This document shows, piece after piece, positions 9,065-18,239 of a stretch of DNA of 64,000 bases; the stretch's first letter is position 1, and each line of letters opens with the position of its first letter. This stretch comes from Acidimicrobiales bacterium (lineage in GTDB: Bacteria > Actinomycetota > Acidimicrobiia > Acidimicrobiales > Iamiaceae): the NCBI GenBank assembly GCA_035630295.1, contig DASQKY010000005.1:62001-126000 (forward strand). Direction: 5' to 3'. The notes under the pieces are model-generated. The model did no database searches. It saw only the letters and a list, made by a program, of their open reading frames with translations, and was not told the origin of the DNA. Position numbers and translations under genes: made by a program.

Positions 9065-9087
9065 GCCCGGGGCGGTCCCGGGCTTTT
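9065..9087 (+). terminator. Rho-independent terminator after the fused dehydrogenase
   Basis: Stem GCCCGGG (9065-9071) and CCCGGGC (9077-9083) with a short loop, followed by TTTT, 27 bases after the stop codon. Confidence 0.75.
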
Positions 9088-9190
9088 CCGGGGTCGCCGG
9101 ACCACCGGCTAGACCGTGGCCCACGTCCGCCGCGCGCACCGGCCCCCGGGCCGGTCGGCGGGCACCGCCTGTCGCACCGAGGAGACCGTC

Positions 9191-10411
9191 GTGCCGGAAG
9201 CCGTCATCGTCAGCACCGCCCGCACCCCGATCGGGCGGGCCATGAAGGGCTCGCTCAAGAACGAGCGCCCCGACGACCTCACCGCCTTCATCGTCGACAC
9301 CGCCCTCAACCAGGTGCCCGAGCTGGACCGCCAGAGCGTGGAGGACCTGATCCTGGGCTGCGGCCAGCCGGCCGGCGAGTCGGGCTTCAACCTGGCCCGC
9401 ATCGCCGCCATCCAGGCCGGCATGCCGGATGTCCCCGGTGTCACCATCAACCGCTACTGCTCGTCGTCGCTGCAGGCCATCCGCATGGCCGCCCACGCCA
9501 TCAGGGCCGGCGAGGGCGACGTGTTCGTGGCCGCCGGGGTGGAGACGGTCAGCCGCTTCCTGAACGGCATGGCCGACGTGGGCGGGGCCAAGAACCCCCG
9601 CTACGCCGAGGCCGAGGCCCGCACCGCGGCCCGCCAGGCCGGCGGCCAGGGCGACTGGGCCGCCCCCGAGGGCCTCCCGGACGTGTACATCGCCATGGGC
9701 GAGACGGCCGAGAACGTGGCCGAGCTCACCGGCACCACCCGCGAGGAGATGGACGAGTTCGCGGCCCTGTCGCAGCAGCGGGCCACCGCCTCGCTGGAGA
9801 ACGGGTTCTGGGAGCACGAGATCACCCCGGTCGCCACCAAGGACGACGAGGGCAACCCGGTGGTCGTGACCCGCGACGACGGCATCCGGGCCGGCACCAC
9901 GGCCGAGGGCCTGGCCAACCTGAAGCCCGCCTTCCGCCCCGACGGGCGGATCACCGCCGGCAACGCCTGCCCCCTCAACGACGGGGCCGCGGCCGTGGTG
10001 GTCATGAGCGACACCCGGGCCGCCGAGCTGGGCCTCACCCCGCTGGCCCGCGTGGTGGCCTCGGGCGTCACCGGCCTGAACCCCGAGATCATGGGCCTGG
10101 GCCCCATCGAGGCCTCCAAGCAGGCCCTGGCCCGGGCCGGCATGACCATCGACGACATCGACCTGGTGGAGATCAACGAGGCCTTCGCGGCCCAGGTCAT
10201 CCCGTCGGCCAAGGAGCTGGGCATCAGCTGGGACAAGCTGAACGTCAACGGCGGGGGCATCGCCGTGGGCCACCCCTTCGGCATGACCGGCGCCCGCATC
10301 GCCACCACCCTCATCCACGGCCTGCAGGACGCGGACAAGACCTTCGGCCTGGAGACCATGTGCGTCGGCGGCGGCCAGGGCATGGCCATGATCTTCGAGC
10401 GCCTGAGCTGA
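9191..10411 (+). CDS. Thiolase (acetyl-CoA C-acyltransferase)
   Basis: A 406-residue thiolase that would release acetyl-CoA or propionyl-CoA from 3-oxoacyl-CoA. It has the nucleophilic cysteine in NRYCSSSLQAI near residue 89, EINEAFAAQ, GGGIAVGHPFGMTGAR with the active-site histidine, and CVGGGQGMA with the second cysteine. The frame is open 25 codons further upstream, but that stretch is rich in Arg and Pro and unlike thiolases; the GTG at 9191 follows a GAGGAGA ribosome-binding site and gives the standard PEAVIVSTARTPIG start. It has its own promoter region after the terminator at 9,065-9,087. Confidence 0.88.
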   Translation: MPEAVIVSTARTPIGRAMKGSLKNERPDDLTAFIVDTALNQVPELDRQSVEDLILGCGQPAGESGFNLARIAAIQAGMPDVPGVTINRYCSSSLQAIRMAAHAIRAGEGDVFVAAGVETVSRFLNGMADVGGAKNPRYAEAEARTAARQAGGQGDWAAPEGLPDVYIAMGETAENVAELTGTTREEMDEFAALSQQRATASLENGFWEHEITPVATKDDEGNPVVVTRDDGIRAGTTAEGLANLKPAFRPDGRITAGNACPLNDGAAAVVVMSDTRAAELGLTPLARVVASGVTGLNPEIMGLGPIEASKQALARAGMTIDDIDLVEINEAFAAQVIPSAKELGISWDKLNVNGGGIAVGHPFGMTGARIATTLIHGLQDADKTFGLETMCVGGGQGMAMIFERLS

Positions 10412-10418
10412 CCGGGGG

Positions 10419-11336
10419 TCAGGAGGCTCCGTAGACCGGGGCCGGGGGCGGGGCCTGGGCCAGCAGCCCCCGGATGACGGGGCCCAGCTCGGCCGGGTCC
10501 CAGCGGGCGCCCTTGTCCGTCGCCGGGCCGTGCTGCCAGCCGTCGGCCACGCTCACCCGGCCTCCCTCGGCCTCGAACACCCGGCCGGTGACCCCGGCGC
10601 TGTCGGCCGAGACCAGCCAGGCCACCAGGGGCGAGACGTTGGCCGGGTCCATGGCGTCGAAGGCCCCGGGGTCGGTGGGCCGCGCCATCATCTCGGCGAA
10701 GGGCCCCTCGGTCATGCGGGTGCGGGCCGAGGGGGCCAGGGCGTTGGCGGTCACCCCGTAGCGCCCCAGCTCGGCCGCCTGCACCAGGGTCAGGCCCACG
10801 ATGCCGGCCTTGGCCGCCGAGTAGGCGGCCTGGCCCACGCTGCCCAGCAGGCCGGCGCCCGAGGTGGTGTTGACGATGCGGGCGTCGACCACCTCGCCGG
10901 CCTTGGCCCGGTCGCGCCAGTGGGCGGCGGCGTGGCGGGACGGTGCGACGTGGCCCTTGAGGTGGACCCGGACCACCGCGTCCCACTCGTCCTCGGTGCT
11001 GGTGGCGAACATGCGGTCGCGGACCACGCCGGCGTTGTTGACCACCGCGTCGAGGCGCCCGAAGGCGTCGAGGGCGGCGCCGACCAGCCGGGCCGCGCCG
11101 TCCCAGTCGGCCACGTCGTCGCCGTTGGCCACGGCCTCGCCCCCGGCGCCCCGGATCTCCTCCACCACCTGGTGGGCCGGGTTGCCGGGGCTGGGGGTGC
11201 CGTCCAGCTCCCGCCCGAAGTCGTTGACCACCACCAGGGCCCCCTGGCGGGCCAGCTCCCGGGCGTGGTCCCGGCCCAACCCCCGGCCGGCGCCGGTGAC
11301 GACGACGACCCGCCCCTGGCAGATCCCCTGGCTCAT
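10419..11336 (-). CDS. Short-chain dehydrogenase, 17-beta-HSD4/ChsB1-like
   Basis: The 305-residue protein has the classical SDR cofactor loop TGAGRGLGR, the NDFGRELDG insert typical of the dehydrogenase part of peroxisomal multifunctional enzyme type 2 and of mycobacterial Hsd4A/ChsB1, the NNAG motif and a Ser...YSAAKAG catalytic set. It would oxidise a 3-hydroxyacyl-CoA, most likely a steroid side-chain intermediate given its setting. It is convergent with the thiolase (7 bases between stops), and a shared palindromic operator lies 24 bases upstream. Confidence 0.85.
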   Translation of the reverse strand: MSQGICQGRVVVVTGAGRGLGRDHARELARQGALVVVNDFGRELDGTPSPGNPAHQVVEEIRGAGGEAVANGDDVADWDGAARLVGAALDAFGRLDAVVNNAGVVRDRMFATSTEDEWDAVVRVHLKGHVAPSRHAAAHWRDRAKAGEVVDARIVNTTSGAGLLGSVGQAAYSAAKAGIVGLTLVQAAELGRYGVTANALAPSARTRMTEGPFAEMMARPTDPGAFDAMDPANVSPLVAWLVSADSAGVTGRVFEAEGGRVSVADGWQHGPATDKGARWDPAELGPVIRGLLAQAPPPAPVYGAS

Positions 11337-11360
11337 CGGTGGGCTCCTCGTGCCGTGCTT

Positions 11361-11375
11361 CTGACGGGTCGTCAG
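11361..11375. promoter_or_regulatory. Shared palindromic operator, site 2
   Basis: CTGACGGGTCGTCAG, identical to the core of the site at 3,110-3,128, in the 71-base divergent gap between the SDR and the luciferase-like gene; it could control both. Confidence 0.8.
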
Positions 11376-11407
11376 GTTACCGGGCCGGCCCGGTAGGGTC
11401 CCGCTCC

Positions 11408-12286
11408 GTGGACATCGGGGCGACCGCCTTCGCCACCGACCGGAGCTGGCACCCCGGTGAGCTGGCCGCCGAGCTGGAGGACCGGGGCTACGCCTCGCTG
11501 TGGATCCCCGAGCACACCCACATGCCGGTCAGCCGCCGGACCCCGCCCCCCACCGGCGAGGCCGAGCTGCCCGAGATGTACAAGCGCACCCTCGACCCGT
11601 TCGTGGCCCTGTCCTGGGCCGCGGCGGCCACCACCCGGCTGCGCCTGGGCACCGGCATCCTGCTGCCGGCCCAGCGCGACCCCATCGTCACCGCCAAGGC
11701 GGCGGCCACCCTCGACCTGCTCTCGGGAGGGCGCCTGGCCCTGGGCGTGGGCTTCGGCTGGAACGCGGACGAGCTGGAGGACCACGGCGTGGCCATGGCC
11801 GAGCGGCGGGCCGTGGTGCGGGAGCGGGTGGAGGCCATGCAGGCTCTGTGGGCCGACGAGGTGGCCTCCTACCGGGGCGATCACGTCCACCTGCCCCCGT
11901 CCTGGGCCTGGCCCAAGCCGGTGCAGGCCGTGGCCCGCCCCGGCAGCGACGGGGGCCAGGCCCGCCGCCCCGGCGTGCCGGTCCACCTGGGCGGCATGGC
12001 CAGCCCCACCGTGTTCGGCCACGTCCGGGCCTGGGGCGACGGCTGGATCCCCATCGGCGGGGCCGGCCTGACCACCGACGTGGCCCGGTTCCGGTCCGAG
12101 ATGGCCGCCGCCGGCCGCGACCCGGGGGCCATGAGGGTCACCACCTTCGGCACCGTGCCCACGCCCGGGAAGCTGGCCCACTACCGCGAGATCGGCGTGG
12201 ACGAGTGCGTGCTGCGCCTCCCCTCCGCCGGCCGGGACGAGGTCCTGCGCACCCTCGACACCTACGCCCCGCACCTCCCCTCCTGA
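11408..12286 (+). CDS. LLM class F420-dependent oxidoreductase
   Basis: A 292-residue luciferase-like protein beginning VDIGATAFATDRSWHPGELA, with SLWIPEHTHMP, the LRLGTGILLPAQRDP beta strand and LALGVGFGWN, all hallmarks of the F420-dependent subgroup. The substrate is unknown; relatives are common around lipid and steroid catabolism. The GTG at 11408 is preferred because longer versions would run through the operator. The stop is 2 bases from the start of the RNA methyltransferase gene, so the two are probably translated from one message. Confidence 0.8.
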   Translation: MDIGATAFATDRSWHPGELAAELEDRGYASLWIPEHTHMPVSRRTPPPTGEAELPEMYKRTLDPFVALSWAAAATTRLRLGTGILLPAQRDPIVTAKAAATLDLLSGGRLALGVGFGWNADELEDHGVAMAERRAVVRERVEAMQALWADEVASYRGDHVHLPPSWAWPKPVQAVARPGSDGGQARRPGVPVHLGGMASPTVFGHVRAWGDGWIPIGGAGLTTDVARFRSEMAAAGRDPGAMRVTTFGTVPTPGKLAHYREIGVDECVLRLPSAGRDEVLRTLDTYAPHLPS

Positions 12287-12288
12287 CG

Positions 12289-13128
12289 ATGGCCAGCGCG
12301 GAGCCGACCCGGATCGAGGACCCGGACGACCCCCGGCTGGCCGATTACCGGGCCCTGACCGACCCGGCGCTGCGCAAGCGGTACGAGGCCGAGCGGGGCG
12401 TGTTCATCGTCGAGAGCCCCCTGGCCGTCGAGGCCCTGGCCGCCTCGCCCCACGCCCCGGCCACCCGGTCGCTGCTGGTCGGCGAGCGGCGGGCCGAGCG
12501 CATGGCCCCGGTGGCCGCGGCCCTGGCCGCCCACGGCGCCGCCGTCTACACCGCCCCGGCCGCGGTGCTGGAGGCCACGGCCGGCTTCGCCCTCCACCGG
12601 GGCGTGGTGGCGGCCGTGTCCCGGCCCGAGCCGGTGGCCCCGGCCGAGCTCCTGGCCGGGGCCGGCACCGTGTTGGCCCTGGAGGGCATCAACGACCACG
12701 AGAACCTGGGCGTGCTGTTCCGCAACGCCGCCGCCTTCGGCGTCGATGCCGTCCTCCTCGACCCCACCTGCGCGGACCCGTGGTACCGCCGGTGCGTGCG
12801 GGTGTCGATGGGCCACGTCCTGGGCGTCCCCCACACCCGGGCCACGGCCTGGCCCGACGAGGTGGCCGGCCTGGCCGCCACCGGGTGGCGGGTCCTGGCC
12901 CTCACGCCAGGGGCCGTCACCCTGGTCCACCGGGCCCCTCCGCTCGGGCCCCGCCAGCGGGCCGCGGTGCTGGTGGGGGCCGAGGGGCCGGGCCTGGCCG
13001 CCGCCACCCTGGCCGCCCCGGGGATCGAGCCGGTCCGGATCGCCATGGCCGCCGGCGTCGACTCGCTGAACGTGGCCACCGCCGCCGCCGTGGCCCTCAG
13101 CCACCTGCGCGGCCCGCTCCTGGACTGA
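12289..13128 (+). CDS. TrmH/SpoU family RNA 2'-O-methyltransferase
   Basis: The 279-residue protein has an N-terminal substrate-binding region (FIVESPLAVEAL) and the SPOUT knot motifs: NLGVLFRNAAAFG, VGAEGPGLA and the final IAMAAGVDSLNVATAAAV that binds S-adenosylmethionine. It methylates a ribose in tRNA or rRNA; the exact target base cannot be told. The ATG lies 2 bases after the stop of the luciferase-like gene, an odd pairing of RNA modification with catabolism that may be simple read-through transcription. Confidence 0.85.
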   Translation: MASAEPTRIEDPDDPRLADYRALTDPALRKRYEAERGVFIVESPLAVEALAASPHAPATRSLLVGERRAERMAPVAAALAAHGAAVYTAPAAVLEATAGFALHRGVVAAVSRPEPVAPAELLAGAGTVLALEGINDHENLGVLFRNAAAFGVDAVLLDPTCADPWYRRCVRVSMGHVLGVPHTRATAWPDEVAGLAATGWRVLALTPGAVTLVHRAPPLGPRQRAAVLVGAEGPGLAAATLAAPGIEPVRIAMAAGVDSLNVATAAAVALSHLRGPLLD

Positions 13129-13204
13129 CTGTGAGGACCAGGGACGGCCGCCGGCCCCGGTGACGTGGGGCCGGGCTGGGCCCCGTCGGTAGCGTCGGGC
13201 CGAC

Positions 13205-14014
13205 ATGACCTCCTCCGACCCGACCTCGTCGTTCACCGCCATGATGGCCCTGGAGCCCCACGGGCCCGACACCTTCGTGGGCGCCGGGCCCCGCTACCCG
13301 TGGGGTGGGCTGTACGGCGGGCAGATCGTGGCCCAGGCCCTGCACGCGGCGTCGGCCACGGTCGAGCCCCGGTACCGGGTCCACTCCCTGCACGCCTACT
13401 TCATCCGCCGGGGCGACCACGCCGAGCCGGTGCGCTACGAGGTGGCCCGGACCCGCGACGGCCGTTCGTTCACCACCCGGACCGTCGAGGCCCGCCAGGC
13501 GGTGGGGGCCATCCTGTCCCTCTCGGCGTCGTTCCAGATCGACGAGGACGCCCCGGAGGCCCAGACCGCGGTCCTGCCCGACGTGCCCTCACCCGAGGAG
13601 GTCTCGGGCGAGTCGTGGAGCCCCCTGTACGAGCGGACCATGCTCGACACGGCGGAGCGGCCGGGCACGGCGGCGGGCTGGATGCGCCTGGCCCGGCCCC
13701 TGGAGGGCGCCGACGACACGCCGGCCCTGCACGCCGCCGCGTTGGCCTACATGTCCGACGACGTGCCCACCGATGCCGCGGTGACCCTCGACCCCCGGCG
13801 CACCGGGGACGGCTACGACGAGATGGTGGCCTTCAGCCTGGACCACGCCATCTGGTTCCACCGCCCCGTCCGGGCCGACGAGTGGTTGCTGCACGACCTG
13901 CGGTGCCACGGCCTCATCTCGTCGCGGGGGCTGTCCATGGGCCACGTCTTCGCCGCCGACGGAACCCACGTGGCCACCGTCAGCCAGGAGGTCCTGCTCC
14001 GGCCCCGTCGCTGA
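13205..14014 (+). CDS. Acyl-CoA thioesterase II (TesB-like)
   Basis: A 269-residue double hot-dog thioesterase that hydrolyses acyl-CoA to free acid and CoA. The N-terminal hot-dog carries WGGLYGGQIVAQAL and VHSLHAYFIRRGD, and the C-terminal one carries MVAFSLDHAIWFHRP and SRGLSMGHVFAADG, in the normal order and length for TesB. It may relieve CoA trapping during steroid or fatty acid catabolism. It ends 18 bases from the convergent thiolase gene. Confidence 0.85.
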   Translation: MTSSDPTSSFTAMMALEPHGPDTFVGAGPRYPWGGLYGGQIVAQALHAASATVEPRYRVHSLHAYFIRRGDHAEPVRYEVARTRDGRSFTTRTVEARQAVGAILSLSASFQIDEDAPEAQTAVLPDVPSPEEVSGESWSPLYERTMLDTAERPGTAAGWMRLARPLEGADDTPALHAAALAYMSDDVPTDAAVTLDPRRTGDGYDEMVAFSLDHAIWFHRPVRADEWLLHDLRCHGLISSRGLSMGHVFAADGTHVATVSQEVLLRPRR

Positions 14015-14032
14015 GGCGAGGGCGGGCCGCCC

Positions 14033-15181
14033 TCAGAGGCGCTCGATGATGGTGACGTTGGCCTGGCCGCCGCCCTCGCACATGGTCTGGAGGCCGTAGC
14101 GGCCACCGGTGCGCTCCAGGTGGTGGAGCAGGGTGGTCATGAGCCGGGCCCCGGTGGCGCCCAGCGGGTGGCCGAGGGCGATGGCCCCCCCGTTGGGGTT
14201 GACCTTGCCCATGTCGGGCTTCAGCTCCCGCTCCCAGGCCAGCACCACCGAGGCGAAGGCCTCGTTGATCTCGACCGCGTCCATGTCCTCCATGGACATC
14301 CCCGTCCTCTCCAGGGCGTGGCGGGTGGCGGGGATGGGGGCGGTGAGCATGAAGACGGGATCGTCGCCCCGGACGCTCATGTGGTGGATGCGGGCCCGGG
14401 GGGTGAGGCCGTGGTCGGCCACGGCCTGCTCCCCGGCGATGAGCAGGGCGGACGAGGCGTCGCTGATCTGGCTGGCCACCGCGGCCGTGACCCGGCCCCC
14501 CTCCACCAGCGTGGGGAGGCTGCGGATCTTGTCCCAGTCCGGCTCCCGGGGCCCCTCGTCGTGGGCCAGGTCGCCCACGGGGGCGATCTCGGCCTCGAAG
14601 CGCCCCTCGGCCCGGGCCCGGAGAGCCCGGGCATGGGACTCGACAGCGAAGGCCTCCATCTCGTCGCGGGAGATGTCCCAGCGCTCGGCGATGAGCTCGG
14701 CCCCCCGGAACTGGCTGACCTCGCCGTCGCCGTAGCGGGCCACCCAGCCCGGCGAGGTGGTGAAGGGGTCGGGGAAGCCCAGGCCGGTGGCCAGGGTCAT
14801 GGCCGAGCCGATGGGGATCTGCGACATCTGCTGCACGCCCCCGGCCACCACCAGGTCGTTCACCCCGGCCATGACGGCCTGGGCCGCGAAGTGGACGGCC
14901 TGCTGGGCCGAGCCGCACTGGCGGTCGACGGTGGTGCCGGGCACGTGCTCGGGGCCGCCGGCCACCAGCCAGCAGGTGCGGGCGATGTCGCCGGCCTGGC
15001 CGCCGACCGAGTCGACGTTGCCGAAGACGACGTCGTCCACCGCCCCGGGGTCGATGCCGGTGCGCTCCAGCAGGGCCCGGATGGACAGCGCCCCCAGGTC
15101 GGCCGGGTGGAGGTGGCTGAGGCCCCCGCCCCGCCGGCCCACCGGCGTCCGCACCGCGTCGACGATGTAGGCCTCGGGCAT
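14033..15181 (-). CDS. Thiolase, FadA5-like
   Basis: This 382-residue thiolase resembles FadA5 (Rv3546), the thiolase of cholesterol side-chain shortening. Shared features are VDRQCGSAQQA with nucleophile Cys89, SQISDASSALLIAGE, EINEAFASVVLAWERE and NPNGGAIALGHPLGATGAR. It is the last gene of a three-gene minus-strand operon after two acyl-CoA dehydrogenases, 16 bases downstream of the nearer one, consistent with successive steps of beta-oxidation. Its expression should follow the palindromic operator at 17,468-17,482. Confidence 0.85.
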   Translation of the reverse strand: MPEAYIVDAVRTPVGRRGGGLSHLHPADLGALSIRALLERTGIDPGAVDDVVFGNVDSVGGQAGDIARTCWLVAGGPEHVPGTTVDRQCGSAQQAVHFAAQAVMAGVNDLVVAGGVQQMSQIPIGSAMTLATGLGFPDPFTTSPGWVARYGDGEVSQFRGAELIAERWDISRDEMEAFAVESHARALRARAEGRFEAEIAPVGDLAHDEGPREPDWDKIRSLPTLVEGGRVTAAVASQISDASSALLIAGEQAVADHGLTPRARIHHMSVRGDDPVFMLTAPIPATRHALERTGMSMEDMDAVEINEAFASVVLAWERELKPDMGKVNPNGGAIALGHPLGATGARLMTTLLHHLERTGGRYGLQTMCEGGGQANVTIIERL

Positions 15182-15197
15182 GGTGGGCTCCTTCGGG

Positions 15198-16268
15198 TCA
15201 GAGGCCGAGGGCGGTGGCCACCCGGCGGCGGTGCCAGGCGGCGTCGCCCCAGCTGCGGGCCAGGGCCTCGGCCCGCTTGAGGTACAGGTGGAGGTCGGCC
15301 TCGACGGTGTAGCCGATGGCGCCGTGGCACTGGAGGGCGTGGCGGCCGGCGGCCCGGGCCGCGTCGGAGGCCAGGGCCTTGGCCATCGACACGTCCCTCC
15401 CGGCCGTGGGCTGCCCGGTGGCCAGCGACCACGCCGCCCCGTACACCGCGGGGGCGGCGAAGCGCAGGCCCAGGGCGGCGTCGGCCAGGTGGTGCTTCAC
15501 GGCCTGGAACGACCCGATGGGCGCACCGAACTGCCGGCGCTCGGTGGCGTAGGCCACGGTGAGGTCGACCATGCGCCGCCCCAGCCCGACCAGCTGGGCG
15601 GCCACGGCCAGGGCGCCCCCGTCGAAGGCGGCCTCGGCCTCCTCGGGCCCACCCAGGGGGCCCCCGGCCACCCCCCCGTCCAGGCGGGCCAGGCGGCGGC
15701 CGGCGTCGACGGCGTCGGCCGGCGCCCGCTCGCCCACCTCGACGGCGCCGGCGGCCACCCCGGCGGTGACCCGCTGGGCCCGCCACGGTTCGGGCTGGCC
15801 GGGCCGGTGGTCGAGACGCACCAAGTAGCCGATCTCGTCGGCCCAGGCCACGGTGGCCGAACCAGGGGGCACGGCGCCGCCCGGGCGGGAGCCGTCCAGC
15901 AGCCCCGGCAGCACGCCGTCGGGGTCGCCGACCCGATCGAGGAGGGGCGCCACCACGGCCACCGTCTCGGCGAAGGGGTGGGGCAGGGCGGCGTAGCCCG
16001 CCTCCTCGGCCAGGAGCACCCAGTCGACGGGGCCGAGGCCCAGGCCGCCCCGGGCCTCGGACACGGCCACGCCCAGCACGCCCATCTCGGTCAGGGCCGC
16101 CCACGAGCGGTCGGCGGCGGCCCGGGCCCCCTCGCCCTTGCGGGCGCCGCTCGTGTCGGTGCCCTCGGGCCAGGCCGCCCGCACCACCTCGGCCGGGCAC
16201 TCCCGGGCCAGCAGCAGCCGCACGGCGTCGCGCAGGGCGACCTGGTCGTCGGTGAAGGCGAAGCGCAA
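15198..16268 (-). CDS. Acyl-CoA dehydrogenase, small subunit of a heteromeric pair
   Basis: A 356-residue acyl-CoA dehydrogenase with FTDDQVALRDAVRLLL at the N terminus, ATERRQFGAPIGSFQAVKHH in the C-terminal helical domain and LQCHGAIGYTVEADLHLYLKRA near the end. It lacks the central substrate/FAD strand with a GSD motif that its neighbour has. In actinobacterial steroid catabolism, adjacent fadE genes encode alpha2-beta2 dehydrogenases (FadE26-27, FadE28-29), each subunit giving half an active site. The 4-base gap to the larger subunit and the complementary motifs support that here. Confidence 0.82.
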   Translation of the reverse strand: MRFAFTDDQVALRDAVRLLLARECPAEVVRAAWPEGTDTSGARKGEGARAAADRSWAALTEMGVLGVAVSEARGGLGLGPVDWVLLAEEAGYAALPHPFAETVAVVAPLLDRVGDPDGVLPGLLDGSRPGGAVPPGSATVAWADEIGYLVRLDHRPGQPEPWRAQRVTAGVAAGAVEVGERAPADAVDAGRRLARLDGGVAGGPLGGPEEAEAAFDGGALAVAAQLVGLGRRMVDLTVAYATERRQFGAPIGSFQAVKHHLADAALGLRFAAPAVYGAAWSLATGQPTAGRDVSMAKALASDAARAAGRHALQCHGAIGYTVEADLHLYLKRAEALARSWGDAAWHRRRVATALGL

Positions 16269-16272
16269 GGCG

Positions 16273-17454
16273 CTACCGCCTCGGCAGGCCGAGGACCCGC
16301 TCGGCGGCGATGTTCCGCTGGATCTCGTTGGTCCCGGCGTAGATGGGTCCCGACAGGGCGAACTGCCAGCCCTTCGACCAGGGGCCGTCGAGCTCGGCGT
16401 CGGGGCCGAGGATGTCGAGGGCGGTCTCGTGGAGGGCCACGTCGAGCTCGGACCACCAGATCTTCACGAAGCTGGAGGCGGCCCCGGCCGGGCGCCCCTC
16501 GGCGTCGTCGGTGACGGTCTGGAGGGTCTGGAGCCGGTAGGCCTCGGCCTCCATCCACCCCTGGGTCACCCGGTCCCGCAGGCCGGGGTCGAGGTCCCGG
16601 CCCTCGTCCCGGCGCTGGCGGTACAGGTCGACCAGGCGGGCCGCGGTGGCGGTGAAGCGCCCTGGCGAGCGCAGGGTCAGGCCCCGCTCCGAGGAAGTGG
16701 TGGCCATGGCCACCGACCAGCCGGCGCCCACCTCGCCCAGCACCGGGCCCCCGGGGAGCGAGTCGTCGGGCAGGAAGGCCCCGTCGAAGGTCACCTCGGC
16801 GAAGCCCTCGTCGCCGTCGAGGCGCCCGAAGCCCCGGACCGTCACCCCGTCGAGGCCCAGGGGCACCATCAGGTAGGTGAGGCCCCGGTGGCGCTCGCTC
16901 CCCGGCTCGGAGCGGAACAGGCCGAACAGGTGGGTGCAGAAGGCGCCCCGGGTGGTCCAGGTCTTCCGGCCCTCCAGCACCCAGCCCCCCCGCTCGTCGT
17001 CGCGGCGGGCCCGGCTGGTGAGGGAGGCCAGGTCGCTGCCGGCGTCGGGCTCGCTCCAGCCCTGGCACCACCGGTCGTCGCCCCGGGCCATGCGCCGCAG
17101 GACGTGGGCCTGTTGCTCGGGGGTGCCGAAGGCGAACACGGTGGGGGCCAGGAGGAAGATGCCGTTCTGGGTGACCCGGGGCGGGGCGCCGGCGGCGTGG
17201 TACTCCTCCTCGAAGACGAGCCACTCCCACCGGCTGGCGCCCCGGCCGCCGTGCTCGACCGGCCAGGAGACCACGGCCCACCCGGCGTCGAACAGCGTGC
17301 GCTCCCAGTCCAGGTGCTGGGCGAAGCCCTCGGCGGTGTCGCCGGAGAGGGGGCGCCCGCCGTGGCGGTCCCGCCAGGCCGGCAGGGCCTGGGCCAGCCA
17401 GGCCCGGGCCTCGGCCCGGAACGCCTCCTCGCTCTCCGACCAGGTCAGGTCCAC
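16273..17454 (-). CDS. Acyl-CoA dehydrogenase, large subunit of a heteromeric pair
   Basis: The 393-residue protein starts MDLTWSESEEAFRAEARAWL and carries QGWSEPDAGSDLASL in its beta domain (substrate and FAD contact) and YAGTNEIQRNIAAERVLGL at its C terminus. It is the first gene of an operon with the smaller dehydrogenase and the FadA5-like thiolase. The palindromic operator 13 bases upstream of its ATG fits repression of the whole operon. The length is normal for the family and no key segment is missing. Confidence 0.85.
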   Translation of the reverse strand: MDLTWSESEEAFRAEARAWLAQALPAWRDRHGGRPLSGDTAEGFAQHLDWERTLFDAGWAVVSWPVEHGGRGASRWEWLVFEEEYHAAGAPPRVTQNGIFLLAPTVFAFGTPEQQAHVLRRMARGDDRWCQGWSEPDAGSDLASLTSRARRDDERGGWVLEGRKTWTTRGAFCTHLFGLFRSEPGSERHRGLTYLMVPLGLDGVTVRGFGRLDGDEGFAEVTFDGAFLPDDSLPGGPVLGEVGAGWSVAMATTSSERGLTLRSPGRFTATAARLVDLYRQRRDEGRDLDPGLRDRVTQGWMEAEAYRLQTLQTVTDDAEGRPAGAASSFVKIWWSELDVALHETALDILGPDAELDGPWSKGWQFALSGPIYAGTNEIQRNIAAERVLGLPRR

Positions 17455-17467
17455 GACCCGACGATAT

Positions 17468-17482
17468 CTGACGACCCGTCAG
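17468..17482. promoter_or_regulatory. Shared palindromic operator, site 3
   Basis: CTGACGACCCGTCAG, which is exactly the reverse complement of CTGACGGGTCGTCAG, 13 bases upstream of the fadE-fadE-thiolase operon. Confidence 0.8.
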
Positions 17483-17510
17483 GTACGGTCACCCGGACCG
17501 GGGGGACGGG

Positions 17511-18239
17511 CTACCAGCGCTTGCGGCGAGCCGACCATCCCCACACCGCCACCAGCACCCCCAGCAGCACGCCGGCGATGCCCACGAACAGGCCCAGGAG
17601 CCCGGCCACGCTGGGCCGGCCCGGCACCACCAGCAGCTCGACCTGGTCGGCCCGGGAACCCACCTCGTCCCGGTAGCGGCAGGTGACGGTCACCTCCCCG
17701 GCGGGCGTGGAGAACCAGCCGATGGTGGAGTTGCTGCCGATGGTCTGCGAGGCGCCCTGGCGGGCCCCCCGGAAGGTGGCGGTCCGCCCGCCGGGCAGGG
17801 CGGCCTCGCAGTCGATGTCGGCGATGGTCCGGTCCCGCTGGTTCTCCTCCTCCTCGAAGAACCCGTCGAAGTGGGCGTACACCGTGTAGTCACCGGCGGT
17901 CGGGGCGGTGAAGGCACCCGGCACCACCACCCCCTCCCCCACCGCGCCCTGGGCCACGGCCTTCTCGGTCAGGCCGCTCCCCTGGGAGGCGAGGCCCACG
18001 ATGGCCACCACCGTGGCCACCAGGCCCACCACCGCCACCAGCAGGCCGAGGGCCAGGCGCACCCGACCCCGGCGACGGCCCGACGGGCGACTCCCGAACG
18101 GATCGACGGGCACGCCGCCGGGACCCACCTCCGAGGGCGGGATCGGCGGCGGCCCGGCCGGCGGCACCGGCACGGAGGTGGCCGGCGGGGGGCCGGCCCC
18201 CGGGCCCACCGGGGTCACGTCGGGGTTCGACCAGCTCAC
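17511..18239 (-). CDS. Membrane protein with proline-rich N terminus, unknown function
   Basis: A 242-residue protein with a Pro-rich cytoplasmic start (residues 1-55), a membrane segment RVRLALGLLVAVVGLVATVV near 60-85, an extracytoplasmic beta-rich domain (TAPTAGDYTVYAHFDGF, TVTCRYRDEV) and a second membrane segment near 205-230 ended by SARRKRW. It is not a family I recognise. The GTG start overlaps the previous stop by 4 bases (GTGA), so translation is coupled to the upstream unknown gene, and both products probably work together at the membrane. Confidence 0.6.
   Translation of the reverse strand: MSWSNPDVTPVGPGAGPPPATSVPVPPAGPPPIPPSEVGPGGVPVDPFGSRPSGRRRGRVRLALGLLVAVVGLVATVVAIVGLASQGSGLTEKAVAQGAVGEGVVVPGAFTAPTAGDYTVYAHFDGFFEEEENQRDRTIADIDCEAALPGGRTATFRGARQGASQTIGSNSTIGWFSTPAGEVTVTCRYRDEVGSRADQVELLVVPGRPSVAGLLGLFVGIAGVLLGVLVAVWGWSARRKRW

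Noticed and set aside
4535-9112. A very long plus-strand frame covering several genes
   Set aside because: Composition is that of a shadow frame; the recognised proteins lie in other frames.
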